DNA of 64,000 nucleotides from Panicum virgatum (taxonomy: Eukaryota > Streptophyta > Magnoliopsida > Poales > Poaceae), in contig NC_053148.1 in assembly GCF_016808335.1 (NCBI RefSeq), positions 15,900,433 to 15,964,432 on the forward strand, read 5' to 3'. Positions 54,839 through 64,000 of this stretch are shown piece after piece. A program made the translations under genes and the position numbers. Below the pieces are notes generated by a model. It was not told the origin of the DNA and did not search any database. It saw only the letters and a list, made by a program, of their open reading frames with translations. Positions within the stretch are counted from its first letter, which is position 1. The number at the start of each line of letters is the position of its first letter.

Positions 54839-56182
54839 TGTCCGACCCTAGAGGGGGAGGGGGTGAATAGGGTCGCTAATCGCTTTTTAACCTAGGGCTC
54901 AATCTAATTGCATAAGATAAACCTAACACGTCCTACACATGTTAGTAATGACTAAGGTTTATCTATGCTACCCTCTACTTACCCCAAAAGACTTGCAACC
55001 TATAGCCAATCCTAATCAAACTAACTAGGAAAGTAAAGGTAAGCAAGAAAGAGTAAATACGGAAACGTAATGCGGTAAGTAAAGCGGTAAGGGAGAGGAT
55101 ATGCAAACTCCCGTGAAGACACCAAGACACACGATTTAACGTGGTTCGGTTAGGACACAAAAGTCCCTCCCTACGTCCACGGCCACTTGTCCAACACGAA
55201 CAAGTGTGATGCCGAGTCTCTTCGCTCGATCACCGTCTTGCCACGCCTCCAAGGCTCCCGACAAGCAAAGGCTAAGTGACACCAAGTCACAAAGACGAGG
55301 TCACCGCCACCGTCTATCTCGAAGCGTCACCACGGCACCGTCTTCACTATCTTGGAGCTTTAACACCAAGTAGGGGCCTCCTTCCCCGCACAAAGTGTCG
55401 TTGCCACTCCACACCAAGTCGGAGGGTCACACGACGAGTACAAGTCTTTGCTTGCCGCATCAAGACTTCTCTCAAGGGAGCTCTCGCAAGAACTAATCCC
55501 TAATCAAGCACTAAGCACTCTAACAAGTGTGCTTAAGCCTATATGATGTACAATGAAGCTCTATGGTGGTTGGAGATGATCTTTAGCTCTAGTATACTTC
55601 CTTGAACTCCAGCACTCTCAAATGACCCGGCCTTGGGGGTATATATAGGCAGCACAAGCAAATATAGCCGTTGGAGAAAAGCTGCCAGAAATGTGCTTAA
55701 CGCCGGTTAATCCGACGTACCCCAAAAGCCATCATCGGTTCAACCGGTGTATGTAAACTGCCACTTGAAAAACTAGCCGTTAGCAATTAACCGGTGTATC
55801 GCCGGTTTAACCGATGCAATCAACCGGTGTATGTAAAATTAACGTCGGTTTAACCGGTGATTGTAACTTCTTCACGTTCCTCCAAAAACCACCTCTCTGG
55901 ACAACTGAACCGATGCAATTGACCGATGCATCGTCGGTTCAACCGGTGTATGTAATTTCCTCGGTCTTTATCTGCCAATGCACCGACGTATATAACTTCC
56001 GTAGCGTCGGTTCATCCGGTGTAAAACCCTAGCCCGCAGACCTTCTCTGTGATTGCTACGCCTCTCTTCTCTTTGTCATCACTTGAACCTAAAAGCCTGA
56101 GAATAGTCATCTTAACAATCATATTAGTCCAAGTGTTGTGTTGTCTATATCAATCACCAAAACATTATATTGAAATATGGCA
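54839..56182. repeat. Nested dispersed repeat with ACCGGTGTATGTAA copies
   Basis: Starts near 'tgtccgaccctagaggggga' followed by 'ggggtgaataggg', a phrase common at the start of a dispersed plant repeat, and includes 'gatttaacgtggttcgg' (about 55131-55147). Between 55700 and 56030 'accggtgtatgtaa'/'cggttcaaccgg' words occur repeatedly in tandem-like array. It ends near 'attgaaatatggca'. No coding domain is seen. It could be a solo LTR (TG...CA) or another class; borders are approximate. Confidence 0.45.
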
Positions 56183-57003
56183 TGAGAGGCCATTTTCGCT
56201 ACACGGTGCCTCAGGGTCAATCGGGTCGTTCCCGGCTGGCGTCGGGGCGAGTGGGACCAGGTGTACAATCCCTGCAGGGTGAAAACTATACGTATAGCCG
56301 CGTACTCGGTCATGTACAACTCTGAATCCGGCTTCACATTCTAGAGTAGTTCCACTTAATATTTTTCTACCTCCCTCTAGAACTACTTGCCTGCTCGGAT
56401 AGCAGTTGAGATGCGGGGAGAGGGAGTTCCCACATCGACTTGGGATGGGTTTGGAAGGTGTGAGTGATCGGGAGTCCGGGATGCCGGAATGTTCCGCGTC
56501 AAGGTGTTTTGGCAGAAGTATATGATCATATACTTGCTTGCTGCTTGCGTAGGAAACCCAGCCTTATCCATTGGCTATCTTTTGTACCTTATTTGCATCC
56601 ACTTAAAGCTTGCATACGGATGGTGACGTGAACATATCCCGTCCTTGGGGATAGTTTGCTAGATGCAGGATCCAACTTGAAGATCAAGCCCTACGGAGAA
56701 GAATGAAGCTAAGGATGGTTCATGCTACGCTCAAGGTTGCCTGTGGAGGTTAAGTGTTCGTGAAGAATGGCCCAGAAGCCTAGTTACCCTGCTTTTCTCT
56801 GATTGTTTTCCTTTAGCCCAGGGGGCTTGTACTCAGAATTTCATATTACAATCCTTTGGATTATGTAATAAATAAACCCGTGTAATGATTTAACGCGATG
56901 TATGTCTGCGATATGTAATTGAAACAAGTTCTGTATGTGATCCAGGGACTATCACGACGATACAAGGAGTCGGGTTCGCCTTCCGGGAACCCGGTTCGTT
57001 TCA

Positions 57004-57396
57004 TACATTACTCAAAGATTGGACCAAATTCGCAAAGCCAAGGAAGAATTAAAACAGGATAGAAGAAACTATAACTCACCTAGTAGGGAGTCCGCTCCCA
57101 CGGGTGGAGTTGTGGCTTCAACCTCCTTTGGCTTCCCAGACTCAACGTCAGGGGTCACCTTCTCAGATGTTGGAGCCTGGACAGAGGCAGCTCCTGGCAT
57201 GGATTCCGAGGATTTCGGCTCGGGGGCTGGGGCAGAGGTAGGTTGCCCAAGACCACCCAAGCCGAGATCGACTACTTTGCTGCTCAAAAGCACAAATTCA
57301 ACCACCAGCAATACTTACCAGGTCGACTTCTTTATGGGAAGTTTTTTCGGCCTCAGTACTTTCAGGGGCGGAATCGCCCCTACAGCAATCGGCTCC
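57004..57396 (-). pseudogene. Fragment of a Tat antisense gene
   Basis: The minus strand reads APESTEAEKTSHKEVDL up to 57319, a GTAAGT donor (57313-57318), then beyond a probable intron GQPTSAPAPEPKSSESMPGA and GKPKEVEATTPPVGADSLL. The Ser/Pro/Glu composition matches the linker part of Tat antisense proteins, as in 38843-42324. It is bounded on the left by the end of the presumed Tekay-type LTR and on the right by a Tat LTR. Confidence 0.4.
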
Positions 57397-57834
57397 TGTC
57401 GGTGTTTTACCGCCAAGCCCACCGAGGGATACCCCGAGGTGGTAGATTGTAGGCAGGGACTCATCGAGATCAGAACGCGATGTTGCATGGAACACAAAGA
57501 TTTAGACAGGTTCAAGCCGCCGGAGCGTAATACCCTACGTCCTGTGTGGTTGTTTGTATTGCCTTAGGAGTTGATCGATGATCGTAATGTGTATCGTTGT
57601 GGTTTGGAGGGGTCCCTGCCCGCCCTTATATAGTCTGGGGAATAGGGTTACATGGAAAGTCCTAGTCGAACACTAGTAGAGTCCAACTCCAACTGGATCA
57701 GGTAGTTTCCTTTGCGTCTCAGCTAGTCCTACTCCTAGTCGAGTAGTTACAAGAGAGGTAAGGTACATCCATGCGCTATCCTTACTCTAGAATATTCTAG
57801 ACCTGTAAGCAGTCCTGCTGCCCCGGGTCTGACA
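57397..57834 (-). repeat. Tat-like LTR in minus orientation (438 bp)
   Basis: Starts TGTCGGTGTTTTACCG and ends GGGTCTGACA, the reverse complement arrangement of 49167-49593, with many shared words (e.g. 'ctctagaatattctag'). The minus TATA-like 'actatataagggcgg' is near 57625. To its right on the minus strand lies a polypurine-type tract (GAGCTCGGGGGCT, 57835-57847), so this is a 3' LTR of a minus-strand element. Confidence 0.8.
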
Positions 57835-57867
57835 AGCCCCCGAGCTCTTCGTAGTCGAGTCCTGCAG
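57835..57867 (-). mobile_element. 33-bp remnant of Tat internal region, split by the Tekay LTR
   Basis: Polypurine tract and adjoining bases of the minus-strand Tat element, followed immediately by the TG of the Tekay-type LTR at 57868. TGCAG (57863-57867) is the candidate 5-bp target duplication; its partner would be outside the window. Confidence 0.55.
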
Positions 57868-60800
57868 TGTGGCAGAACCTCCCGACACAAACCGGCTTAA
57901 GTGCGCTAACCATCATTGCAAAGGCAATTAGGTTTAACTTGCACAGCAGACGGAGCACATCGGAGGTCCGTCGGGTAAATTCCCGATAAAACCACTTAAA
58001 CCTGGATCGAACAAAGCAGCATAACTCACGCGAAGGCGAGTCCAGAGATTACAACACCTCACAATATAATACACCACAGAGAGTTTAACATAACTGTAGC
58101 ATTACAAACCAAGTTCCAAATTACAAAGTACTTTTCGTAAAGCCAACATTAAAGGAAAGCACCAGAGTTCTTTATTGCAGCGGAAACGATACACGATATC
58201 TAACGACGATATGGATGTCACGATGAAGCCCGATTCGTGACATCACTTGTTCTTGTTATCGCCGGCCGGGGACGTATCCCACTCCACGGACCAACCAGGC
58301 GGGAGAGTGCAAGGCCAGGTCAGACTAGCAAACATGTCCTCCAAAGTATCTCCTGAAACAAAATTAGCCACAAGCAAGGCTGAGTATACTAATACTCAGC
58401 AAGGCTTACCCGACTAGGACATACTTAGTCCTCTAACTAGACATGAAAGGCTTTTGGCTTTGTGGGGGTTTGTTTTTGCTGAAAAGCCACAAAGAGTAAG
58501 TCCTTATTTCAGATTTTTGCTTGCAAGTTCTAGTTTAATTAACCATTCTACATTAGCATCTATCCAATAGCATACATGGTGGAAAACAATTATCTTTCAT
58601 CATCCAACAATATTCATCATCATATACATTCCACTTATTACTCTATGTGGCCAAAGGGTCAAGCAGTCTCAATAACCGGTGAGAAACAGACGATTCGAAT
58701 CGAATTTGTTAACCTGGCCAGGCAGACCTAAACACACGTCACGTGGTTACTCCCAGAGTCACACGTGCAACTTTTCCCTTCAATTCCCGCTTCACGGAAC
58801 AGGCCCACCACCCTCGACTACAGAGCCCGGCTATGTACCCGTCATTAGCTAGATGAGACCGATGTCAAGACAGTGGGAAGGTATGTTCCGGCCTCGGTTC
58901 AATCCAGTACTTAAGCTTACCGATTACCATATTCTCGGCATGTGTCTAGTACGTTCAAACGCTTAACCACCACTACCACACACTGCGGCCTTATCACTTT
59001 TCACTAAACAGACGGGGTCATTCCAGGTATCACCACCCCGCCTGTAGACCTTATAGTTGCAGCAGGTAGTAAACAACCAACTCCTATAATTTCTCGCGAG
59101 TGACAGGAAATCACTCGACTTCTACCAAACCATTAGCATAGCTAACTAGCGACCTACACATACTAGTGTTCAAGCATCGGTACCTAGGATCATGCAACTA
59201 AGGTTCAAGTCAACTCCTGTAACTTAAATGCACAAGTAGATAAGAACAATAATAAGTTGCATAATTTAAAAAAAAAGAAGGACATGCTCTGGGGCTTGCC
59301 TTCCTGGGCGTAACTGGATCCGGGCTCTTCCGAAATCGGGTTCGGGTCTTCAGTAACTTCAGTTAGATTCACCTGAGCTTCACGCTACTCACTCTCGGAC
59401 TCGGACACAAGCTCGTATGTTCCGTCAGCGAGAGTGGTAGTATCTATATGAGATGCACATGGGTGAGTTGTTGTGATGATAACAACTTATAGCTTGCTTC
59501 ACTATAAAGTTGTAAATCAAACAAAACCCGAAGTTAAAGAGTGAAACACTTCCATTCATATTTTACTGGGCAATCGTTTATAGAGTAGTAACTCGACATA
59601 TCTAACTACACAAGGCATCATGATCAACAGCACAAGAAAGCTATACTAACTTCCTAAACAAGTGGGAGTAGTTTCCTATAGCAATTAAACATGGTTTATT
59701 AATAAAACAACAACTCAGCACACATACAGTAGTAAATTCAACAAAAATTACATCAAAAATAAGGTAAACATAACTAGATATCCTGCAAAATTCATCCCAA
59801 AACTTGTAGCCAAATAACCAGAACAATTCATGTAATCAGACAACTCCTAGAACAAGATTGAATTATATAGGTTAGACCAGAGTATAAAAGAAGCTCAAAC
59901 TTTAACAATAGGTCTAAAAAGTGATGACTTAGCTACTGTGAATTTTTCTTGATTTTATCTACAAAGAATTAATTCTGAGAAAATAAACAAAACAGACATT
60001 ATATTTCCAAGATTCATTTTTAGCTCATGTTCTAATCATGAATTTGGGCTCAAACTTCATGAACAAGCTAAACTATTCAAAAAGAACACTCAGAAATATT
60101 TTCATGATTTATCATCAACATAAACTATTTATCATAATTAAAGTCTACTAAACAAGGATTAAATCAAAGAATTAGCTACACATGATAACTGACCACGAAA
60201 TTTTTATAGCAACACTAGTGTCACATGAACAAACCACCATAAAAATTTCAGAGCATAAAAAGGCTTCAAGAAATAATTAAGAGAGAATAAACAACTAGCC
60301 TTTATGCACCTAGTAACATAAATCTAATTTTCCACCAAAAAGTTTCAACTAACAACCAGCATATTATGATTCTACTGCATAGAGCTTTTCATAAGGATTC
60401 CAGAACAACTGGATTTGCTATTTTACGAATTTTCTACGAATTTATATTGAATTTCAAAGTTTACAGCTAGAAATAACAAAGAGGTCCTAAAAGCACTATT
60501 CATCGGAGTCATAGTCTATTCAAACAACCCCCTGGATTTTCTTGAATTTCAACCCGAGGTCCCTGGCTGGGGTTTGAAACAGGGGAGGCGGCGGGACGCC
60601 GGAATCCGGCGCCTGGGGTCGTCGGCGGCGAGGGATTCGCAGGGGAAAAGAGAGAGGGGCACAAGAGCTACCTTTGGATGGGCTTGGGGCTCGCGGACGT
60701 GGACCGTGGTGGCCTCGCCGCGAAGAGGGGCGGCCGGCGGCGGACTGAACAGGCGGCGGCGGCGTTCCAGTGGGGAAAGGAGGGGGTGGCCGGGTGCAGG

Positions 60801-61670
60801 AGGTTCAGGGCGGCGATGTGGAGCTGGCTGGGGGGTCTGTGGGGCGCGAGGAAGGACGGAAGGGTGGGCTCTGCGGGAGCCTAGGGGACGACGGCGCTAA
60901 TGGCGGCGGCGGGCGGGTCTGGACGCCATGGGGAGCTCGGCTTGACGCTTGGAGCAGGGAGGGGAGTAGCGGGGGAGGGAGGAGACTCGTTTGCGAAGCC
61001 AAAGGAAGGGAGGAGAGACAGCGAGGTGCGCAAGCAAGCGGGGAATTGGCGCAAGGCACGGCTCGGCGTGTTCGTCGCCGTGGCGCGTTGACGGTCGTCC
61101 TCGGCATGCGTGCTGGGAGAGAGTGCCGCGTGGAGAGTCCGAGAAGCTACAGGAGAGGCTAGGGACGGGGCGCGGCGAGGGCACGGCGCGTGGCCGGCGG
61201 CCTTGACTCGGCGGCGACCACGGCTCGGCCAGCATTGAACAAAGGAGGGAGAGAGAGAAGAGAGAGAGTAGAGAGAGAGAAAAAGAGATTAACTGATTCA
61301 AATTGAGATTTTTCTCAAAAATTCCTTTTGAAACATGGAAAACTCCGAATATGAAAGTTGTAGAGAATTTAAAAACCTACAACTTTTATTTCAGGAAAAA
61401 GTTTAATCGATCAATGGTTTAAAAGTTATTTTAAATTTTCGAAAACAACAAATCAAATCTCTTATCATTTCATGTAATTTTTCATATGCCTAATTGCATT
61501 GGTGTGAAAGTTATTTGAGGTTCCTGACCTATGCACAAAAACACACATACACATACACACATATGTTATTTTCCAAAAAGAAATGCATAAATTGACTTTC
61601 TCTTGTTTATTTAACATGAAACCACATTTAATATTTCTTGCTTAGCATTGTAAAACTCGGAGATGTCACA
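57868..61670 (-). repeat. Tekay-type 3' LTR (about 3.8 kb)
   Basis: Starts TGTGGCAGAACCTCCCG and ends CGGAGATGTCACA, so TG...CA with short TGTG/CACA inverted ends. A polypurine tract abuts it on the right. It contains an AT-rich half, a GC-rich block (60560-61220), a GA-rich microsatellite (61246-61285) and a CA/TA microsatellite (61540-61566). Frames of 60-134 codons in the GC-rich block show no domain. Transcription in element sense is leftward. Confidence 0.75.
61246..61285. repeat. GA-rich microsatellite
   Basis: Imperfect (GA)n with interruptions, inside the Tekay-type LTR next to its GC-rich block. Confidence 0.7.
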
Positions 61671-61690
61671 GCCTACCCCCCTTAAATAGA
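61671..61690 (-). promoter_or_regulatory. Tekay polypurine tract
   Basis: On the minus strand TTTAAGGGGGGTAGGC directly precedes TGTGACATC, the LTR start. It lies about 30 bases after the pol stop codon. Confidence 0.7.
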
Positions 61691-61718
61691 ATCTCATCCC
61701 GAGATTCGAGTAACTAGG

Positions 61719-64000
61719 CTAAGTGTGGAAGGTGTGTGCACCTTGGAGGGAAGCTAGAAAACCACAATAATGTTCATTTAGATAGGTTTCAGTCTCCCAA
61801 GTGGCTTCTTCTTCTGTGTGATGACTCCACTGGATTTTGTACATTTTAACTACTTTCCTTCTTGTTACCCTTTCTTTCCGATCCAGAACTTTGATAGGAT
61901 ATTCCACATAGGAAAGGTCCGTCTCTACCCGTATATCCTCTTGTTCGACAATCTCCGTGGGAACTCGGACACTTTTCTTAAGCTGAGAAACATGGAAGAT
62001 GTCGTGTATGGTGGATAATTGTGAAGGAAGTCTCACTCTATAGGCCACGGGTCCACAAGTTTCGATGATTTCATAGGGACCAACATACCTGGGAGCTAGT
62101 TTTCCTTTCACTCCAAATCTTTGTAAACCCCTGGTTGGGGAAACCCGAAGGTATACATGATCTCCAACTTCGAATTGCAAGGGATCTCTTCTTTTGTCGA
62201 AATAGCTCTTTTGCCTAGATTGTGCCGCCTTAAGATTTGCTTGGATTACCTTCACTTTTTCCTCTGCCTCAGTTACAAGATCAGGTCCGAATACCACTCG
62301 TTCTCCGACTTGCGACCAGCTCAAAGGAGTACGACACCTTCGACCATACAAGGCCTCAAATGGTGCCATTTTCAGACTCTGTTGATAACTATTGTTGTAT
62401 GAGAATTCGGCTAGAGTTAAGCACTTATCCCAACTCTTGTCAAAGTGAATGACACAAGCCCTCAACATGTCTTCTAGGATTTGGTTTATTCTCTCTGTTT
62501 GTCCATCAGTTTGAGGATGATAAGCTGAGCTTCGAATCAGTTTGGTACCAAGAGAAGCTTGCAATTGTTCCCAAAAATGTGCTGTGAATTGAGTACCACG
62601 ATCAGAAATGATCGTTTTGGGCACGCCATGTAGGCAAACAATGCGATCGAGATAAATCTCGGCATATTTCTTGGCAGTGTAGGTAGTGTGTACTGGAATA
62701 AAATGTGCCGTCTTTGTGAGCCTATCCACGATAACCCAAATAGAGTCGTGCTTCTGGGATGTGTTTGGCAATCCAACAATGAAATCCATGCTTATGTCTT
62801 CCCATTTCCATGAGGGGATAGACAAAGGTTGAAGAGGGCCGGCTACCTTCATGTGGCTGGCTTTTACTCGCCGACAGGTATCACATTCGGAAACATACTT
62901 AGCAATTTCCCTTTTCATCCTAGTCCACCAGAAGTTTTGTCTAAGATCTTGATACATTTTATTACTGCCTGGATGAATGGAGAACTTGGAAAGGTGTGCC
63001 TCATCGAGGATTTGCTTTCGGAGCTCATGATTCTTTGGAACGACTATGCGGCTTTCGAACCATAGAATTCCATTGTGGTCTTGGAGGAAACATTTATATT
63101 TTTCTTCCCCGTGGGAGAGCTTCTGCTTGATGATCTTAACACCTTCATCATGTAGTTGCGCCATGATAATTTGATCGTGAAGAGTTGGTTCAATGGAAAT
63201 GTGGTTTAAAGTGCCTTGGGGAATTATTTCCAAATTGAGTCTTCTCATTTCAGAACACAGTGTCTGGTCATAAGATTCCATAGCTAGGCCATTACAATGA
63301 GTCTCGCGGCTTAGTGCATCCGCGACTACATTGGCCTTGCCCGGATGGTAGTGCACCTCGAGATCGTAGTCTTTGATTAATTCCAACCATCTTCTTTGTC
63401 TCATATTTAGATCGGCTTGGGTGAAGATATATTTGAGACTCTTATGGTCTGTGTAGATATTGCAATGAGTGCCCATAAGATAGTGTCTCCAAATCTTTAA
63501 AGCATGAATGACGGCTGCTAACTCGAGATCATGAGTAGGATAGTTCTGGTCATGGGGCCGAAGAGATCGTGAAGCATAGGCCATGAATCTATTGTCTTGC
63601 ATGAGCACACAACCAAGACCCGTACCCGACGCGTCACAATACACATCAAAGGGCTTGGCATTATCAGGTTGAGCTAAGACGGGGGCCTTAGTCAGCAACT
63701 CCCTTAGAGTGTGGAAAGCTTTCTCACATCTTTCATCCCAGACAAATTTTATTCCTTTCTTCAACAGTTCGGTCATAGGCTTAGCAATTTTTGAGAAGTT
63801 CGGAATGAATCGACGATAATATCCAGCTAGACCAAGAAAACTGCGAATCTGATGAACGGAAGCAGGAGGTTTCCAGTCCATCACTTCTTGCACCTTACTA
63901 GGATCAACGGCTATGCCTTCCCTGGATATAGTATGACCCAAAAATTTCACCCTGTCTAACCAAAATTCACATTTGGAAAACTTAGCATATAATTTATGAT
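61719..64000 (-). CDS. pol: Tekay-type chromovirus pol: RT end, RNase H, integrase, chromodomain (partial)
   Basis: The frame is open from the right edge to the stop at 61719, over 740 codons, and no stop or shift is seen. Numbering from the GTG at 63950, it contains: RT end FLGHTIS; RNase H D106, E143, D168, D211; integrase zinc module H319, H326, C356, C359; core D389, D450 (SDRGTQF) and E486, a D,D35E triad; GPY module about 618-630; and a C-terminal chromodomain-like segment about 682-735. The GTG is internal Val; the true start lies outside the window. Integrase with chromodomain marks the chromovirus branch of Ty3/gypsy; Tekay/Del is my best assignment with the long LTR. It looks functional over this span. 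Confidence 0.9.
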   Translation of the reverse strand, partial: HKLYAKFSKCEFWLDRVKFLGHTISREGIAVDPSKVQEVMDWKPPASVHQIRSFLGLAGYYRRFIPNFSKIAKPMTELLKKGIKFVWDERCEKAFHTLRELLTKAPVLAQPDNAKPFDVYCDASGTGLGCVLMQDNRFMAYASRSLRPHDQNYPTHDLELAAVIHALKIWRHYLMGTHCNIYTDHKSLKYIFTQADLNMRQRRWLELIKDYDLEVHYHPGKANVVADALSRETHCNGLAMESYDQTLCSEMRRLNLEIIPQGTLNHISIEPTLHDQIIMAQLHDEGVKIIKQKLSHGEEKYKCFLQDHNGILWFESRIVVPKNHELRKQILDEAHLSKFSIHPGSNKMYQDLRQNFWWTRMKREIAKYVSECDTCRRVKASHMKVAGPLQPLSIPSWKWEDISMDFIVGLPNTSQKHDSIWVIVDRLTKTAHFIPVHTTYTAKKYAEIYLDRIVCLHGVPKTIISDRGTQFTAHFWEQLQASLGTKLIRSSAYHPQTDGQTERINQILEDMLRACVIHFDKSWDKCLTLAEFSYNNSYQQSLKMAPFEALYGRRCRTPLSWSQVGERVVFGPDLVTEAEEKVKVIQANLKAAQSRQKSYFDKRRDPLQFEVGDHVYLRVSPTRGLQRFGVKGKLAPRYVGPYEIIETCGPVAYRVRLPSQLSTIHDIFHVSQLKKSVRVPTEIVEQEDIRVETDLSYVEYPIKVLDRKERVTRRKVVKMYKIQWSHHTEEEATWETETYLNEHYCGFLASLQGAHTFHT

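Larger units (their letters stand above)
51718..57003 (+). repeat. Long Tekay/Del-type LTR, probably solo, with a nested repeat
   Basis: The 3' part has the layout of the Tekay-type LTR at 57868-61670: a GC-rich first half, an AT-rich stretch (53740-53950) and a segment 'cctgagactccagaagacta' comparable to the region before a downstream AT-rich half. A probable end is '...gttTCA' at 57003. Without the 1.3-kb nested repeat (54839-56182) its length would be about 3.9 kb, close to the other LTR. The start at TGAAACC (51718) is a guess and no matching 5-bp duplication was found. Confidence 0.4.

Noticed and set aside
60574..61301. Long frames beside the GA microsatellite
   Set aside because: Inside the Tekay-type LTR, GC-rich, without domains.
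1..64000. CRISPR arrays, prokaryotic operons, ribosome binding sites or viral genomes
   Set aside because: No regular repeat-spacer arrays or bacterial gene organisation; introns, LTR elements and MITEs show plant nuclear DNA.

Overview
This is repeat-dense nuclear DNA from a grass (Poaceae), most likely a panicoid. It has Tourist-like and Stowaway MITEs with 3-bp or TA target duplications, hAT-like and Helitron fragments, a Mutator-like element (MULE) carrying plant-mobile-domain and GRF zinc-finger genes, and nested Ty3/gypsy retrotransposons of the Tat, Athila and Tekay types. No ordinary host gene is supported. Almost every long open frame belongs to a transposable element or is a GC-rich shadow. 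Family names rest on motif recognition, not on a search.

Layout. (1) 1-10.3 kb is a field of short DNA transposons: a Stowaway/mariner-type element with a remnant of a DLN-rich first exon (335-2153), Tourist-like MITEs (2232-2466, 6446-6777), TIR elements with GC-rich cores (3002-5096, 5367-6430), a 241-bp Helitron (7247-7487) and a hAT-like element (7604-8292). (2) 10.3-19.86 kb is a large decayed MULE. It holds two small GRF-type zinc-finger genes pointing toward each other, a multi-exon plant-mobile-domain gene and a frameshifted MURA transposase, the last two on the minus strand. Its right end is cut off. (3) 19.86-46.48 kb is a Tat-lineage Ty3/gypsy retrotransposon (gag, protease, RT, RNase H and integrase on +, plus an antisense gene on -), with 1.6-kb LTRs. 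A fragment of another internal region precedes the left LTR, so this is the remnant of a tandem or rearranged copy. A non-autonomous Athila-like element (20581-30997, minus strand, 1413-bp LTRs, CTACT target duplication) is inserted in the left LTR. (4) 46.48-49.17 kb holds the 3' half of a hAT-like element of the same family as 7604-8292, plus more MITEs. (5) 49.17-57.87 kb is a mosaic: a second Tat-like element with 427-bp LTR and decayed gag, a long Tekay-type LTR that itself carries a 1.3-kb repeat, a Tat antisense-gene fragment, and a minus-strand Tat LTR. (6) 57868-64000 is the 3' LTR (3.8 kb) and uninterrupted RNase H-integrase-chromodomain coding end of a Tekay-type chromovirus on the minus strand, running off the right edge.

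Relative age: the Tekay pol frame is unbroken and looks youngest. The Athila LTRs are equal in length and its frames mostly open, so it is younger than the Tat host element, which has many stops, frameshifts and an apparent RNase H deletion. The MULE genes each carry several breaks and look old.
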